A stretch of DNA of 12,303 nt from Gammaproteobacteria bacterium (lineage in GTDB: Bacteria > Pseudomonadota > Gammaproteobacteria > Eutrophobiales > Eutrophobiaceae): contig JACVQI010000037.1 of NCBI GenBank assembly GCA_015661095.1, forward strand, positions 1 to 12,303. Reading direction: 5' to 3'. Under the pieces are notes generated by a model that had not been told where the DNA came from, made no database searches, and was given only the letters and a program-made list of their open reading frames with translations. This document shows, piece after piece, positions 5,724-12,303 of the stretch. The position numbers and the translations under genes were made by a program. Positions within the stretch are counted from its first letter, which is position 1; every line of letters starts with the position of its first letter.

Positions 5724-5751
5724 TTAACGCTTATTTAAGGTCAAGTATCAT
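5724..5751 (+). promoter_or_regulatory. candidate promoter for the ygfB-pepP-ubiH-ubiI operon
   Basis: TTAACG (5724-5729) and TATCAT (5746-5751) are 16 bases apart, with four and five of six consensus matches. The start would be near 5758, giving a leader of about 120 bases. That leader contains a GC-rich stretch (5768-5800) in which CCGGG and CCTGG can form a short hairpin ahead of GTCGTTTT. The -35 box lies 18 bases from that of the opposite promoter at 5677-5705, back to back. Confidence 0.42.
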
Positions 5752-5877
5752 AAATTAATCAGGTAGCAAAGCCCGCCGGGAAAGCCGTCCGGGGTGCCTC
5801 CTGGGTCGTTTTAACCTGGTTGCATATGGTTAATGTTATCCCGGAGATAATCAGCACGAGCAGTGAGATGCTAGTTT

Positions 5878-6432
5878 ATGTTGAGTTATTTTGAATTAAA
5901 TGAACTTCTTACGAATGTCGAGGCTGAGATCTGCGCGGCCGAATGCCACGGGTTTCTGTGCGGCCAGATTTGTGTATCCGGTTATCCGCATGAGGAATTG
6001 TGGCAGGAGTTTATCGATGCACAAACAGGTGATACCGAAGTGGTACACGATTGTTACCGGGATATAACCGTGTTGCTGGATGATATTATCTACAATATTC
6101 AATCCAGTGATTTCGATTTTCAGCTGTTGCTGCCCGCTGATGACAAATCGTTCATGGAGCGCGTCGATGCCCTGGCCGACTGGTGTCACGGCTTCCTGAA
6201 TGGTTATGGTCTCGGCGCTGGCGAGCAGGCATTGACACTGACGGAAGAGTGCCGCGAAATTCTCGAGGATTTCGCCAAAATCTGCCGGGTTGACATCGAG
6301 GAAGAAGGCAATGATGAGGATGAACAAGCACTGCTTGAATTAATAGAGTATGTGCGTATGGGCGCGATAATCATTTACACTGATTTCGCAGGTGGTACCG
6401 ATATGCTTGACAAATCCGAGGTGATTCACTGA
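5878..6432 (+). CDS. ygfB: YgfB/YecA family protein (UPF0149)
   Basis: The 184-residue acidic cytoplasmic protein matches the UPF0149 family: AAECHGFLCGQIC (about 20-32), FDFQLLLPADDKSFMERVDALADWCHGFLNGYG (about 80-112), and near the end DEDEQALLELIEYVRMGAI. This is the same layout as E. coli YgfB, including the paired HGF motifs. Its biochemical role is not settled; in Pseudomonas aeruginosa YgfB has been linked to control of AmpDh3 and beta-lactam resistance. An in-frame TAG at 5872-5874 rules out an earlier start, so ATG at 5878 is the first possible one, though its ribosome site is weak. The stop TGA shares a base with the pepP ATG (TGATG), so the two are coupled. It is the first gene of the operon and divergent from the zapA unit. 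Confidence 0.92.
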   Translation: MLSYFELNELLTNVEAEICAAECHGFLCGQICVSGYPHEELWQEFIDAQTGDTEVVHDCYRDITVLLDDIIYNIQSSDFDFQLLLPADDKSFMERVDALADWCHGFLNGYGLGAGEQALTLTEECREILEDFAKICRVDIEEEGNDEDEQALLELIEYVRMGAIIIYTDFAGGTDMLDKSEVIH

Positions 6433-7736
6433 TGGATGCAAAAGAGTTTCCGCGCCGGCGCAAACGGCTCATGGATATGATGGGTGATGAAAGTGTCGCG
6501 ATTATTCCGACCGCCAGTGTCCAGATCCGCAACCGCGATGTGACGTTTCCGTTCCGGCCGGACAGCGATTTTTATTACCTGACCGGTTATCCGGAGCCGG
6601 AAGCCGTGGCGATGTTGATACCCGGCCGGCCTAGCGGTGAATATATTTTATTCTGCCGGGAACGGGATCAGAAAATGGAAACCTGGCATGGCCGCCGGGC
6701 GGGGCTCGAAGGCGCAGTTGAGCTTTATCATGCCGACGATGCCTTTCCCATCGAGGATCTGGATGAAATCCTGCCGGGACTGCTCGAGGATCGCGAGATG
6801 ATCTATTACACACTGGGTAATGACCAGTCCTTCGATCACCGGGTCGTGGGTTGGGTCAAGCAGGTGCGCGACAAGGTCCGGACCGGCGTCAATGCCCCGG
6901 AAGAATTTATTTCCCTGAATCATATACTGCATGACATGCGACTGTATAAAAGCCGGCAGGAAGTCAAGGCCATCAGCCAGGCGGCCAGGATCTCGTCGCA
7001 GGCGCACCAGCGCGCCATGCAGGTTTGCCGGCCCGGCCTGAAGGAATACCAGATCGAGGCCGAACTGTTGCATGAATTCATGCGTCTGGGTGCCCGTTCC
7101 CCGGCCTATCCGCCCATAGTCGGCGGGGGCGAAAACAGCTGCATACTGCACTACACGGAAAACCGGGAAGAATTAATGGATGGCGATGTCCTGCTCATCG
7201 ATGCCGGAGCCGAATATGATGGCTATGCCAGCGATATCACCCGCACCTTCCCGGTCAATGGTGAATTCACGCGTGAGCAACGAGCGGTTTACGATATCGT
7301 GCTAACCGCGCAACTGGCGGCGATTAAGCAGGTAAAGCCCGGTAATCATTGGAATGATCCGCACGATGCGGCCATCGATACCCTGACCGAAGGTCTGCTG
7401 GAACTGGGGATCCTGAAAGGCCGCAAGCAACAACTCATCAAAGACCATACCTACAGCCGGTACTACATGCATCGTACCGGTCACTGGCTGGGCATGGATG
7501 TGCATGATGTCGGTGAATACAAGGTGGAAGGCGAATGGCGCCTGCTGGAACCGGGCATGGTGATGACAGTCGAGCCGGGTTTGTACTTTCCCGCGGCCCG
7601 GGATCTGGCCAGAAAATGGTGGAATATCGGCGTGCGCATCGAGGATGATGTGCTGGTGACCCGGGACGGCCATGATGTGCTCAGCATGGATCTGCCCAAA
7701 GATGCGGATGCGATACAGACAATAATGGCGGCATAA
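6432..7736 (+). CDS. pepP: Xaa-Pro aminopeptidase P (M24B)
   Basis: The 434-residue manganese enzyme removes an N-terminal residue preceding proline. The N-terminal domain has VTFPFRPDSDFYYLTGYPEPEA (about 37-58). The C-terminal pita-bread domain holds all metal ligands in family order: LLIDAGAEYDGYASDITRTF with Asp257 and Asp268, RTGHWLGMDVHDVG with His351, TVEPGLYF with Glu381 and RIEDDV with Glu404. These are within three residues of the E. coli PepP positions. Start is ATG at 6432 with GAGGTGA nine or so bases upstream, overlapping the ygfB stop. The position between ygfB and ubiH is the same as in E. coli. A cytoplasmic location is expected; there is no signal peptide. A role in ubiquinone synthesis is not implied by the sequence despite the operon. 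Confidence 0.97.
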   Translation: MDAKEFPRRRKRLMDMMGDESVAIIPTASVQIRNRDVTFPFRPDSDFYYLTGYPEPEAVAMLIPGRPSGEYILFCRERDQKMETWHGRRAGLEGAVELYHADDAFPIEDLDEILPGLLEDREMIYYTLGNDQSFDHRVVGWVKQVRDKVRTGVNAPEEFISLNHILHDMRLYKSRQEVKAISQAARISSQAHQRAMQVCRPGLKEYQIEAELLHEFMRLGARSPAYPPIVGGGENSCILHYTENREELMDGDVLLIDAGAEYDGYASDITRTFPVNGEFTREQRAVYDIVLTAQLAAIKQVKPGNHWNDPHDAAIDTLTEGLLELGILKGRKQQLIKDHTYSRYYMHRTGHWLGMDVHDVGEYKVEGEWRLLEPGMVMTVEPGLYFPAARDLARKWWNIGVRIEDDVLVTRDGHDVLSMDLPKDADAIQTIMAA

Positions 7737-7766
7737 ACCGGCAGGCGCACTGCACTGACCGACCGG

Positions 7767-7780
7767 CGTTTTATAAAACG
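7767..7780. repeat. perfect 14-base palindrome before ubiH
   Basis: CGTTTTATAAAACG is its own reverse complement. It ends 10 bases before the GTG start of ubiH and just before its GAGAG ribosome site, in the only sizeable gap of the ygfB-ubiI operon. It contains TATAAA, which could serve as a -10 box, but no matching -35 box is present at 17 bases. It may be an operator or chance. Confidence 0.55.
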
Positions 7781-7790
7781 AGAGAATTGC

Positions 7791-9014
7791 GTGACTCATC
7801 ATGATTACGACCTGATTATCGCCGGTGGCGGCATGGTTGGCGCAAGTCTCGCCTGTGCGCTCCTGCATGAGAACCTGCGTATCGCCCTGATTGAAAGCGT
7901 CCCACGCAAGGCTGACGCCCAGCCAAGTTATGATGACCGGGGCCTGGCGTTATCGATGTCATCGCGGCGCATCCTGCAAAAGCTGGAATTGTGGCTGCAG
8001 GTTGCGCCCAATGCCACGGCGATCCGGCGCATCCATGTCAGCGACCGCGGTCACTTTGGCTGCGTCAGATTGCGTGCCGAGGATTTGCAGGTTGATGCCC
8101 TGGGACATGTCGTGATTGCCAGGGATCTGGGCCAGGCCTTGCTGCAAAAACTGTCACAAGCCGGCATGGTCGATGTTATCTGTCCAGCGCAAGTCGGGGA
8201 TATCAGTGTTGCCCATGATGCGGTCACCGTCACGACGTCTGGTGAAGCCCGTGCCGGCAAGCTCAGCGGCCGGTTGCTGGTGATCGCTGACGGCGCGGAT
8301 TCAAACCTGCGCCGGCAACTCGGCATAGAAACATTCGTGAAGGATTACCAGCAGACGGCAATTGTCACAAATGTGACACTGGGCCGTCCACACACCAATA
8401 CCGCTTATGAGCGTTTCACCGAGACTGGCCCCATCGCCGTGTTACCCTTGAATGCACAACGCGGAGTGCTGGTGTATACCGTGCCGACGGCTGCCGCCGA
8501 GACCTATCTGCATCTGGAACAGAGCGCTTTCCTGGATCTACTCTGGCAGCGCTTCGGCCGTCGCCTGGGCCGTTTCAGTGATATGGGTGCGTTGAAAATA
8601 TATCCGTTGCGATTGGTTCTGTCCCGGCAGCAGGTGCTGAGCCGCATTGTGTTGCTGGGTAACTCCGCGCACACCATCCACCCGAACGGCGCCCAGGGTT
8701 TCAATCTCTGTTTACGCGATGTCGCGGCCCTGGCGGAGCATTTGTTGCTGGCAAGCCATCGTGATGCTGATATTGGCGCGCCAGAAGTGCTGGCTGGATA
8801 TCTGGCTTCACGGCAGCCGGATCAACAGCGGGTCACACAGTTTTCCGATCGGTTAACGAAGTTGTTTTATAACCAGCAATGTTCGAAAGTCATGTTGCGT
8901 AACACCGCTATGCTCATAACTGACCTAATCCCTTATCTTAAACGGGAATTAATCCGTCAGGCGCTGGGGATCAGCGGACGGCAACCGGCAATGGTCAGTG
9001 GCAGTTGGGATTAG
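7791..9014 (+). CDS. ubiH: ubiquinone-synthesis flavin monooxygenase UbiH
   Basis: The 407-residue FAD hydroxylase of the UbiH/UbiI/UbiF family adds oxygen to the ring of the ubiquinone precursor (position C1 in E. coli UbiH). Motifs: AGGGMVGASLA with the dinucleotide GxGxxG at 12-17, DDRGLALSMSS (about 48-58), VIADGADSNLRR with Asp167-Gly168, and the second FAD motif LLGNSAHTIHPNGAQGFNLC with Gly290-Asn291. The GN in place of GD, and FNLxLRD, are UbiH-like. The usual HPxAGQG reads HPNGAQG here, which is odd. The start is GTG at 7791, with GAGAG upstream; the nearby ATG is out of frame. It lies 54 bases after pepP and directly abuts ubiI (TAGATG). Orthology to UbiH rests on operon position and the GN motif. 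Confidence 0.9.
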   Translation: MTHHDYDLIIAGGGMVGASLACALLHENLRIALIESVPRKADAQPSYDDRGLALSMSSRRILQKLELWLQVAPNATAIRRIHVSDRGHFGCVRLRAEDLQVDALGHVVIARDLGQALLQKLSQAGMVDVICPAQVGDISVAHDAVTVTTSGEARAGKLSGRLLVIADGADSNLRRQLGIETFVKDYQQTAIVTNVTLGRPHTNTAYERFTETGPIAVLPLNAQRGVLVYTVPTAAAETYLHLEQSAFLDLLWQRFGRRLGRFSDMGALKIYPLRLVLSRQQVLSRIVLLGNSAHTIHPNGAQGFNLCLRDVAALAEHLLLASHRDADIGAPEVLAGYLASRQPDQQRVTQFSDRLTKLFYNQQCSKVMLRNTAMLITDLIPYLKRELIRQALGISGRQPAMVSGSWD

Positions 9015-10223
9015 ATGCCGGGATTGGATGCAGAAGTCATAATAGTCGGTGGCGGCCTGGTTGGTGCCAGCCTGGCTGGCTTGCTGGGTCAGCAGGGCAT
9101 CGAATGCATAATCCTGGCTGCGGACGACCGCAGCCAGCCACTCGGACCCATACCCGATCCCAGAACCCTGGCCTTGACCCAGGCATCCCGGCAGATACTG
9201 CAATCCCTCAATGTCTGGCCAAGACTACCGGGCGAACGTATCGGCCGATTCCGGCATATGCATGTCTGGGATGAAAACGGCAAGGGCGAAATCCATTTTG
9301 ATTGTGAGGATTTGTGCGCAGCATGTTTGGGTTACATAGTTGAACAGGAGGTCTTGCAGACCACTCTGAACCAGATTTTGGAATTCATCCCGGCGGTAAC
9401 CTGTCGTACCGGCGCCAAACCCGTCGCTATTCACTCGCACGACGATGCCGTGACGGTCGAACTGGCGGATGGCCAGCTCCGGGCGCAACTGCTGGTGGCT
9501 GCGGATGGCGCCCATTCCGGCACTCGGGAACTGGCCGGCATCGGTCATGCTGTGCATGATTATCAGCAAACCGCCATCGCCTGTATTGTTAAAACTGAGT
9601 TACCGCATGACGATACCGCCAGGCAGAGGTTTCTGCGCAGCGGGCCATTGGCTTTTTTGCCGATGGCGGACCCGTACCAGTGTGGGACCGTCTGGTCGAC
9701 CGATCCGGATCATGCCGACCAATTACTGACCATGGATGCCGGACAATTTGAGCTCACGTTGAAGTCTGCCTTTGCCAATACTCTGGGCGCCATCATCACG
9801 AGTGGCCAGCGGGCCGGATTTTCCCTGCAACGCGCGCAGGCCAAGCGCTATTGCAAGGAGCGTATCGTCCTGGCGGGAGATGCCGCGCATAGTGTGCATC
9901 CACTGGCCGGACAGGGGGCCAATCTCGGCTTGCTGGATGCTGCCTGCCTGGCCGAGGTGTTACTGCAGGCCAGGAAAAAAAACCGGGATCTTGGTAAGAT
10001 GCGCGTGCTCAGGCGTTACGAACGCTGGCGCAAGGGTGAAAACCGTTTCATGATGCTGGTGTTCGAAGGGTTTAAATATCTGTTTGAGAACCAGATGACG
10101 CCGGTACCGCTGTTACGCAATATGGGCCTGAATCTCGTGGATCAAAATACATATATAAAACATTTCATCATGCGCCGGGCCATGGGGTTGACGGGTGATT
10201 TGCCGGCTGTAGCCAGGGCCTAG
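9015..10223 (+). CDS. ubiI: ubiquinone-synthesis flavin monooxygenase UbiI (VisC)
   Basis: This 402-residue paralogue of the upstream gene hydroxylates the ubiquinone precursor at ring position C5 in E. coli. Motifs: VGGGLVGASLAG with GxGxxG at 12-17, DPRTLALTQASRQIL (about 48-62), VAADGAHSGTRE with Asp164-Gly165, and LAGDAAHSVHPLAGQGANLG with Gly288-Asp289. The following LLDAACLAEVL and the C-terminal RRAMGLTGDLP are typical of UbiI/UbiF-type members. Unlike its neighbour, its FAD motif is fully canonical. ATG at 9015 follows the ubiH stop with no spacer, so reinitiation or coupling is likely; only a weak GGGA lies upstream. The order pepP-ubiH-ubiI equals E. coli. Regiospecificity (C5 or both C5 and C6) cannot be read from sequence because some proteobacteria have fewer hydroxylases. 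Confidence 0.9.
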   Translation: MPGLDAEVIIVGGGLVGASLAGLLGQQGIECIILAADDRSQPLGPIPDPRTLALTQASRQILQSLNVWPRLPGERIGRFRHMHVWDENGKGEIHFDCEDLCAACLGYIVEQEVLQTTLNQILEFIPAVTCRTGAKPVAIHSHDDAVTVELADGQLRAQLLVAADGAHSGTRELAGIGHAVHDYQQTAIACIVKTELPHDDTARQRFLRSGPLAFLPMADPYQCGTVWSTDPDHADQLLTMDAGQFELTLKSAFANTLGAIITSGQRAGFSLQRAQAKRYCKERIVLAGDAAHSVHPLAGQGANLGLLDAACLAEVLLQARKKNRDLGKMRVLRRYERWRKGENRFMMLVFEGFKYLFENQMTPVPLLRNMGLNLVDQNTYIKHFIMRRAMGLTGDLPAVARA

Positions 10224-10314
10224 GTTAACCGGCCTTATTTATCTATTCTGTATTTTTCAAGATCGCTATTGAATTGCCACATGCGCCGCCAAATTATTTG
10301 CCAGGATTGCCGGT

Positions 10315-12003
10315 ATGACAGAAAGTGATGATCGAAACCCGACGGATTTTATCCGCCGTATCATCGACGCCGATCTGGCACAGCATCGCAACGAGGGGCG
10401 GGTGCATACCCGTTTCCCGCCGGAGCCCAATGGGTATCTGCATATCGGCCACACCAAATCCATCTGCCTGAATTTCGGTCTGGCCGAGGAGTACAGCGGT
10501 AAATGCAACCTGCGGTTTGACGACACCAATCCCGAAAAGGAAGAGGTGGAATACGTCAATGCCATCAAGGAAGACATTCGCTGGCTGGGATTTGACTGGC
10601 AGGAGCGTGAATACTACGCCTCGGATTACTTCGAGCAGATATACGGCTATGCTGTCGATCTGATCAAGCAGGGCCAGGCCTATGTCGACGATTTGAGTTT
10701 CGACCAGATGCGTGAATACCGGGGCACGCTGACTGAACCCGGCCGGGAGAGTCCCAACCGCAACCGTCCCATCGCCGAAAACCTCGACCTGTTTGCGCGC
10801 ATGCGGGCCGGCGAGTTCGCGGAGGGTACCTATACCGTGCGCGCGAAAATCGACATGGCCGCGCCCAATCTCATCCTGCGCGATCCGGTCATCTACCGCA
10901 TCAAACACACCGCCCATCACCGCACCGGGGATAGCTGGAACATCTATCCTATGTATGATTTTACCCATTGTCTGTCCGATGCGATTGAACACATCACGCA
11001 TTCGATCTGCACGCTGGAATTCCAGGATAACCGCGCCTTGTATGACTGGGTAATCGAACAACTGCATACGCCGTCGCGGCCCCATCAGTATGAATTCGCC
11101 AAACTGCTGTTGGATTACACCATTCTGAGCAAGCGCAAATTGATCCAGCTCGTGAAGCAAGGCCATGTGCGCGGCTGGGATGATCCGCGCATGCCGACCA
11201 TCCGCGGCATGCGCCGGCGCGGATATACACCAGAGGCCTTGCGCAATTTTTGCGAACGGCTGGGCGTGACCAAGAACGATACCCGCATCGATATGGCGGT
11301 GCTGGAAAATTGTCTGCGGGAGGATCTGGACAAACGGACGCCGCGGGTCATGGCAGTGCTGAAACCATTGAAGGTCGTGATCGAAAATTATCCGGCCGAT
11401 CAGGTTGAGCAGTTGCCGGCGCAGAACCATCCGCAGGATCCGGCTATGGGTTCACGCTTGCTCCCGTTCTGCCGGGAGATCTATATCGAACGCGAGGATT
11501 TCATGGCAGACCCGCCGAAAAAATACTTCCGGCTGGCGCCGGGCCGCGAAGTGCGCCTGCGGTATGCCTATTTCATCACCTGCCGGGAAGTGGTCCGGGA
11601 CAGTAATAATGAGATCGTGGAACTGCGCTGCACCTATGACCCGCAGACCCGGGGTGGCGATGCCCCGGACGGCCGCAAGGTGAAGGGCACCATCCACTGG
11701 GTCTCGGCGCGGCACGGCGTCAATGCCGAAGTACGGCTGTATGACCGGTTGTTCACTGTGCCCAATCCGGACAAGGGCGGCGACGATTGGGAGCAGTATT
11801 TGAATCCGGATTCCGAACAAATCTTGCCGGACTGCATCGTTGAACCCGGCTTGCGGGAGGCACGGCCCGAAGAGTGTTTTCAGTTTGAACGGCTCGGTTA
11901 TTTCTGTGCTGACCGCCACGACTGGTCGCCAGAGCGGTCGGTCTTTAACCGCATCGTCAGCTTGCGCGATACCAGGGGCAAAATTCAAAGTGGGGAGCAA
12001 TGA
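10315..12003 (+). CDS. glnS: glutaminyl-tRNA synthetase
   Basis: The 562-residue class I synthetase charges tRNA-Gln with glutamine. It shows FPPEPNGYLHIGHTKSI with HIGH at 43-46, RFDDTNPEKE (68-77), YPMYDFTHCLSDAIEHITHS (211-230), and the KMSKS-type loop ILSKRKL near 270-276. The C-terminal half carries the anticodon-binding beta-barrels, and length is close to E. coli GlnRS (554). The YDFTHCLSDA-type pocket and the GlnRS-specific RPHQYEFAKL stretch favour glutaminyl over glutamyl charging. ATG at 10315 has AGGA eight bases upstream. It begins 91 bases after ubiI. That gap has no clear promoter or terminator, so read-through from the ubi operon is possible. purC starts three bases after the stop. 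Confidence 0.97.
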   Translation: MTESDDRNPTDFIRRIIDADLAQHRNEGRVHTRFPPEPNGYLHIGHTKSICLNFGLAEEYSGKCNLRFDDTNPEKEEVEYVNAIKEDIRWLGFDWQEREYYASDYFEQIYGYAVDLIKQGQAYVDDLSFDQMREYRGTLTEPGRESPNRNRPIAENLDLFARMRAGEFAEGTYTVRAKIDMAAPNLILRDPVIYRIKHTAHHRTGDSWNIYPMYDFTHCLSDAIEHITHSICTLEFQDNRALYDWVIEQLHTPSRPHQYEFAKLLLDYTILSKRKLIQLVKQGHVRGWDDPRMPTIRGMRRRGYTPEALRNFCERLGVTKNDTRIDMAVLENCLREDLDKRTPRVMAVLKPLKVVIENYPADQVEQLPAQNHPQDPAMGSRLLPFCREIYIEREDFMADPPKKYFRLAPGREVRLRYAYFITCREVVRDSNNEIVELRCTYDPQTRGGDAPDGRKVKGTIHWVSARHGVNAEVRLYDRLFTVPNPDKGGDDWEQYLNPDSEQILPDCIVEPGLREARPEECFQFERLGYFCADRHDWSPERSVFNRIVSLRDTRGKIQSGEQ

Positions 12004-12006
12004 CCA

Positions 12007-12303
12007 ATGGTACAAACCGCACTCTATAAATCGGCCATCAGCAGCTTGCAACTGATCAACAGCGGTAAGGTCCGGGATATCTATAATGTTGACAATGATC
12101 ATATGCTGATCGTTACCACCGATCGCCTCTCCGCTTTCGATGTTATTCTGCCGGATCCCATCCCTGGCAAGGGCGCGGTGTTGACGGCACTCTCCAATTT
12201 CTGGTTCGCCCGTACCCGGTCAGTAATAGCGAACCATCTGACTGAAGTAAGACTTTCCGATGTATTGCCCGTTCCGGCGGAACGTGAACCGATAGAAGGT
12301 CGG
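12007..12303 (+). CDS. purC: SAICAR synthase, N-terminal part (cut by right edge)
   Basis: The first 99 residues of phosphoribosylaminoimidazole-succinocarboxamide synthase are present; the rest lies outside the window. The enzyme joins aspartate to CAIR with ATP in purine synthesis. GKVRDIYNVDNDHMLIVTTD (about 21-40) is the nucleotide-binding glycine/lysine hairpin, followed by RLSAFDVILPDPIPGKG (41-57) and LTALSNFWF, all typical of PurC. ATG at 12007 is preceded by GGGGAG, which lies inside the end of glnS, and starts three bases after the glnS stop. glnS and purC are therefore probably co-transcribed. Confidence 0.95.
   Translation, partial: MVQTALYKSAISSLQLINSGKVRDIYNVDNDHMLIVTTDRLSAFDVILPDPIPGKGAVLTALSNFWFARTRSVIANHLTEVRLSDVLPVPAEREPIEGR

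Noticed and set aside
5826..5894. 22-codon leader ORF overlapping the ygfB start in another frame
   Set aside because: No ribosome site, no recognisable composition, and such short frames are common by chance.

Overview
The window looks like ordinary chromosomal backbone of a gammaproteobacterium. The main reason is that 4098-10223 keeps the enterobacterial order rpiA / 6S RNA / zapA / ygfB / pepP / ubiH / ubiI almost intact. A ZapB-like coiled-coil gene (TIGR02449 type) is inserted before zapA, as in many non-enteric gammaproteobacteria. The genus cannot be named from the sequence alone. Aerobic haem synthesis (hemF) and ubiquinone hydroxylases (ubiH, ubiI) point to an oxygen-using organism. 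No transposon, prophage, CRISPR array, tRNA or rRNA was seen.

Left part (1-3300): the C-terminal end of a ParA-family ATPase, then a HU-family nucleoid protein with its own promoter. Both face a short minus-strand histidine unit, hisB-hisH. hemF is divergent from hisB.

Middle part (3332-5617, all minus strand): reading from 5617 downwards, a ZapB-like coiled-coil gene overlaps zapA. Next comes a 6S RNA gene (ssrS) that I could fold by hand, then rpiA. These are followed by an unannotated-looking 50-residue two-helix membrane protein only 7 bases before dtd (D-aminoacyl-tRNA deacylase). A strong sigma70-type promoter at 5677-5705 would drive the division/6S unit.

Right part (5878-12303, all plus strand): ygfB-pepP-ubiH-ubiI are closely packed (1-base overlap, 54-base gap, direct abutment), so they are probably one operon. 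glnS follows after 91 bases, and purC starts 3 bases after glnS and runs off the right edge.

No exotic new system is visible. The items most worth checking are the 6S RNA and its control region, with rpiA directly downstream where E. coli has fau and serA; the small membrane protein paired with dtd; the proline in the Dtd active-site motif; and the hisBH pair lacking hisA/hisF downstream.
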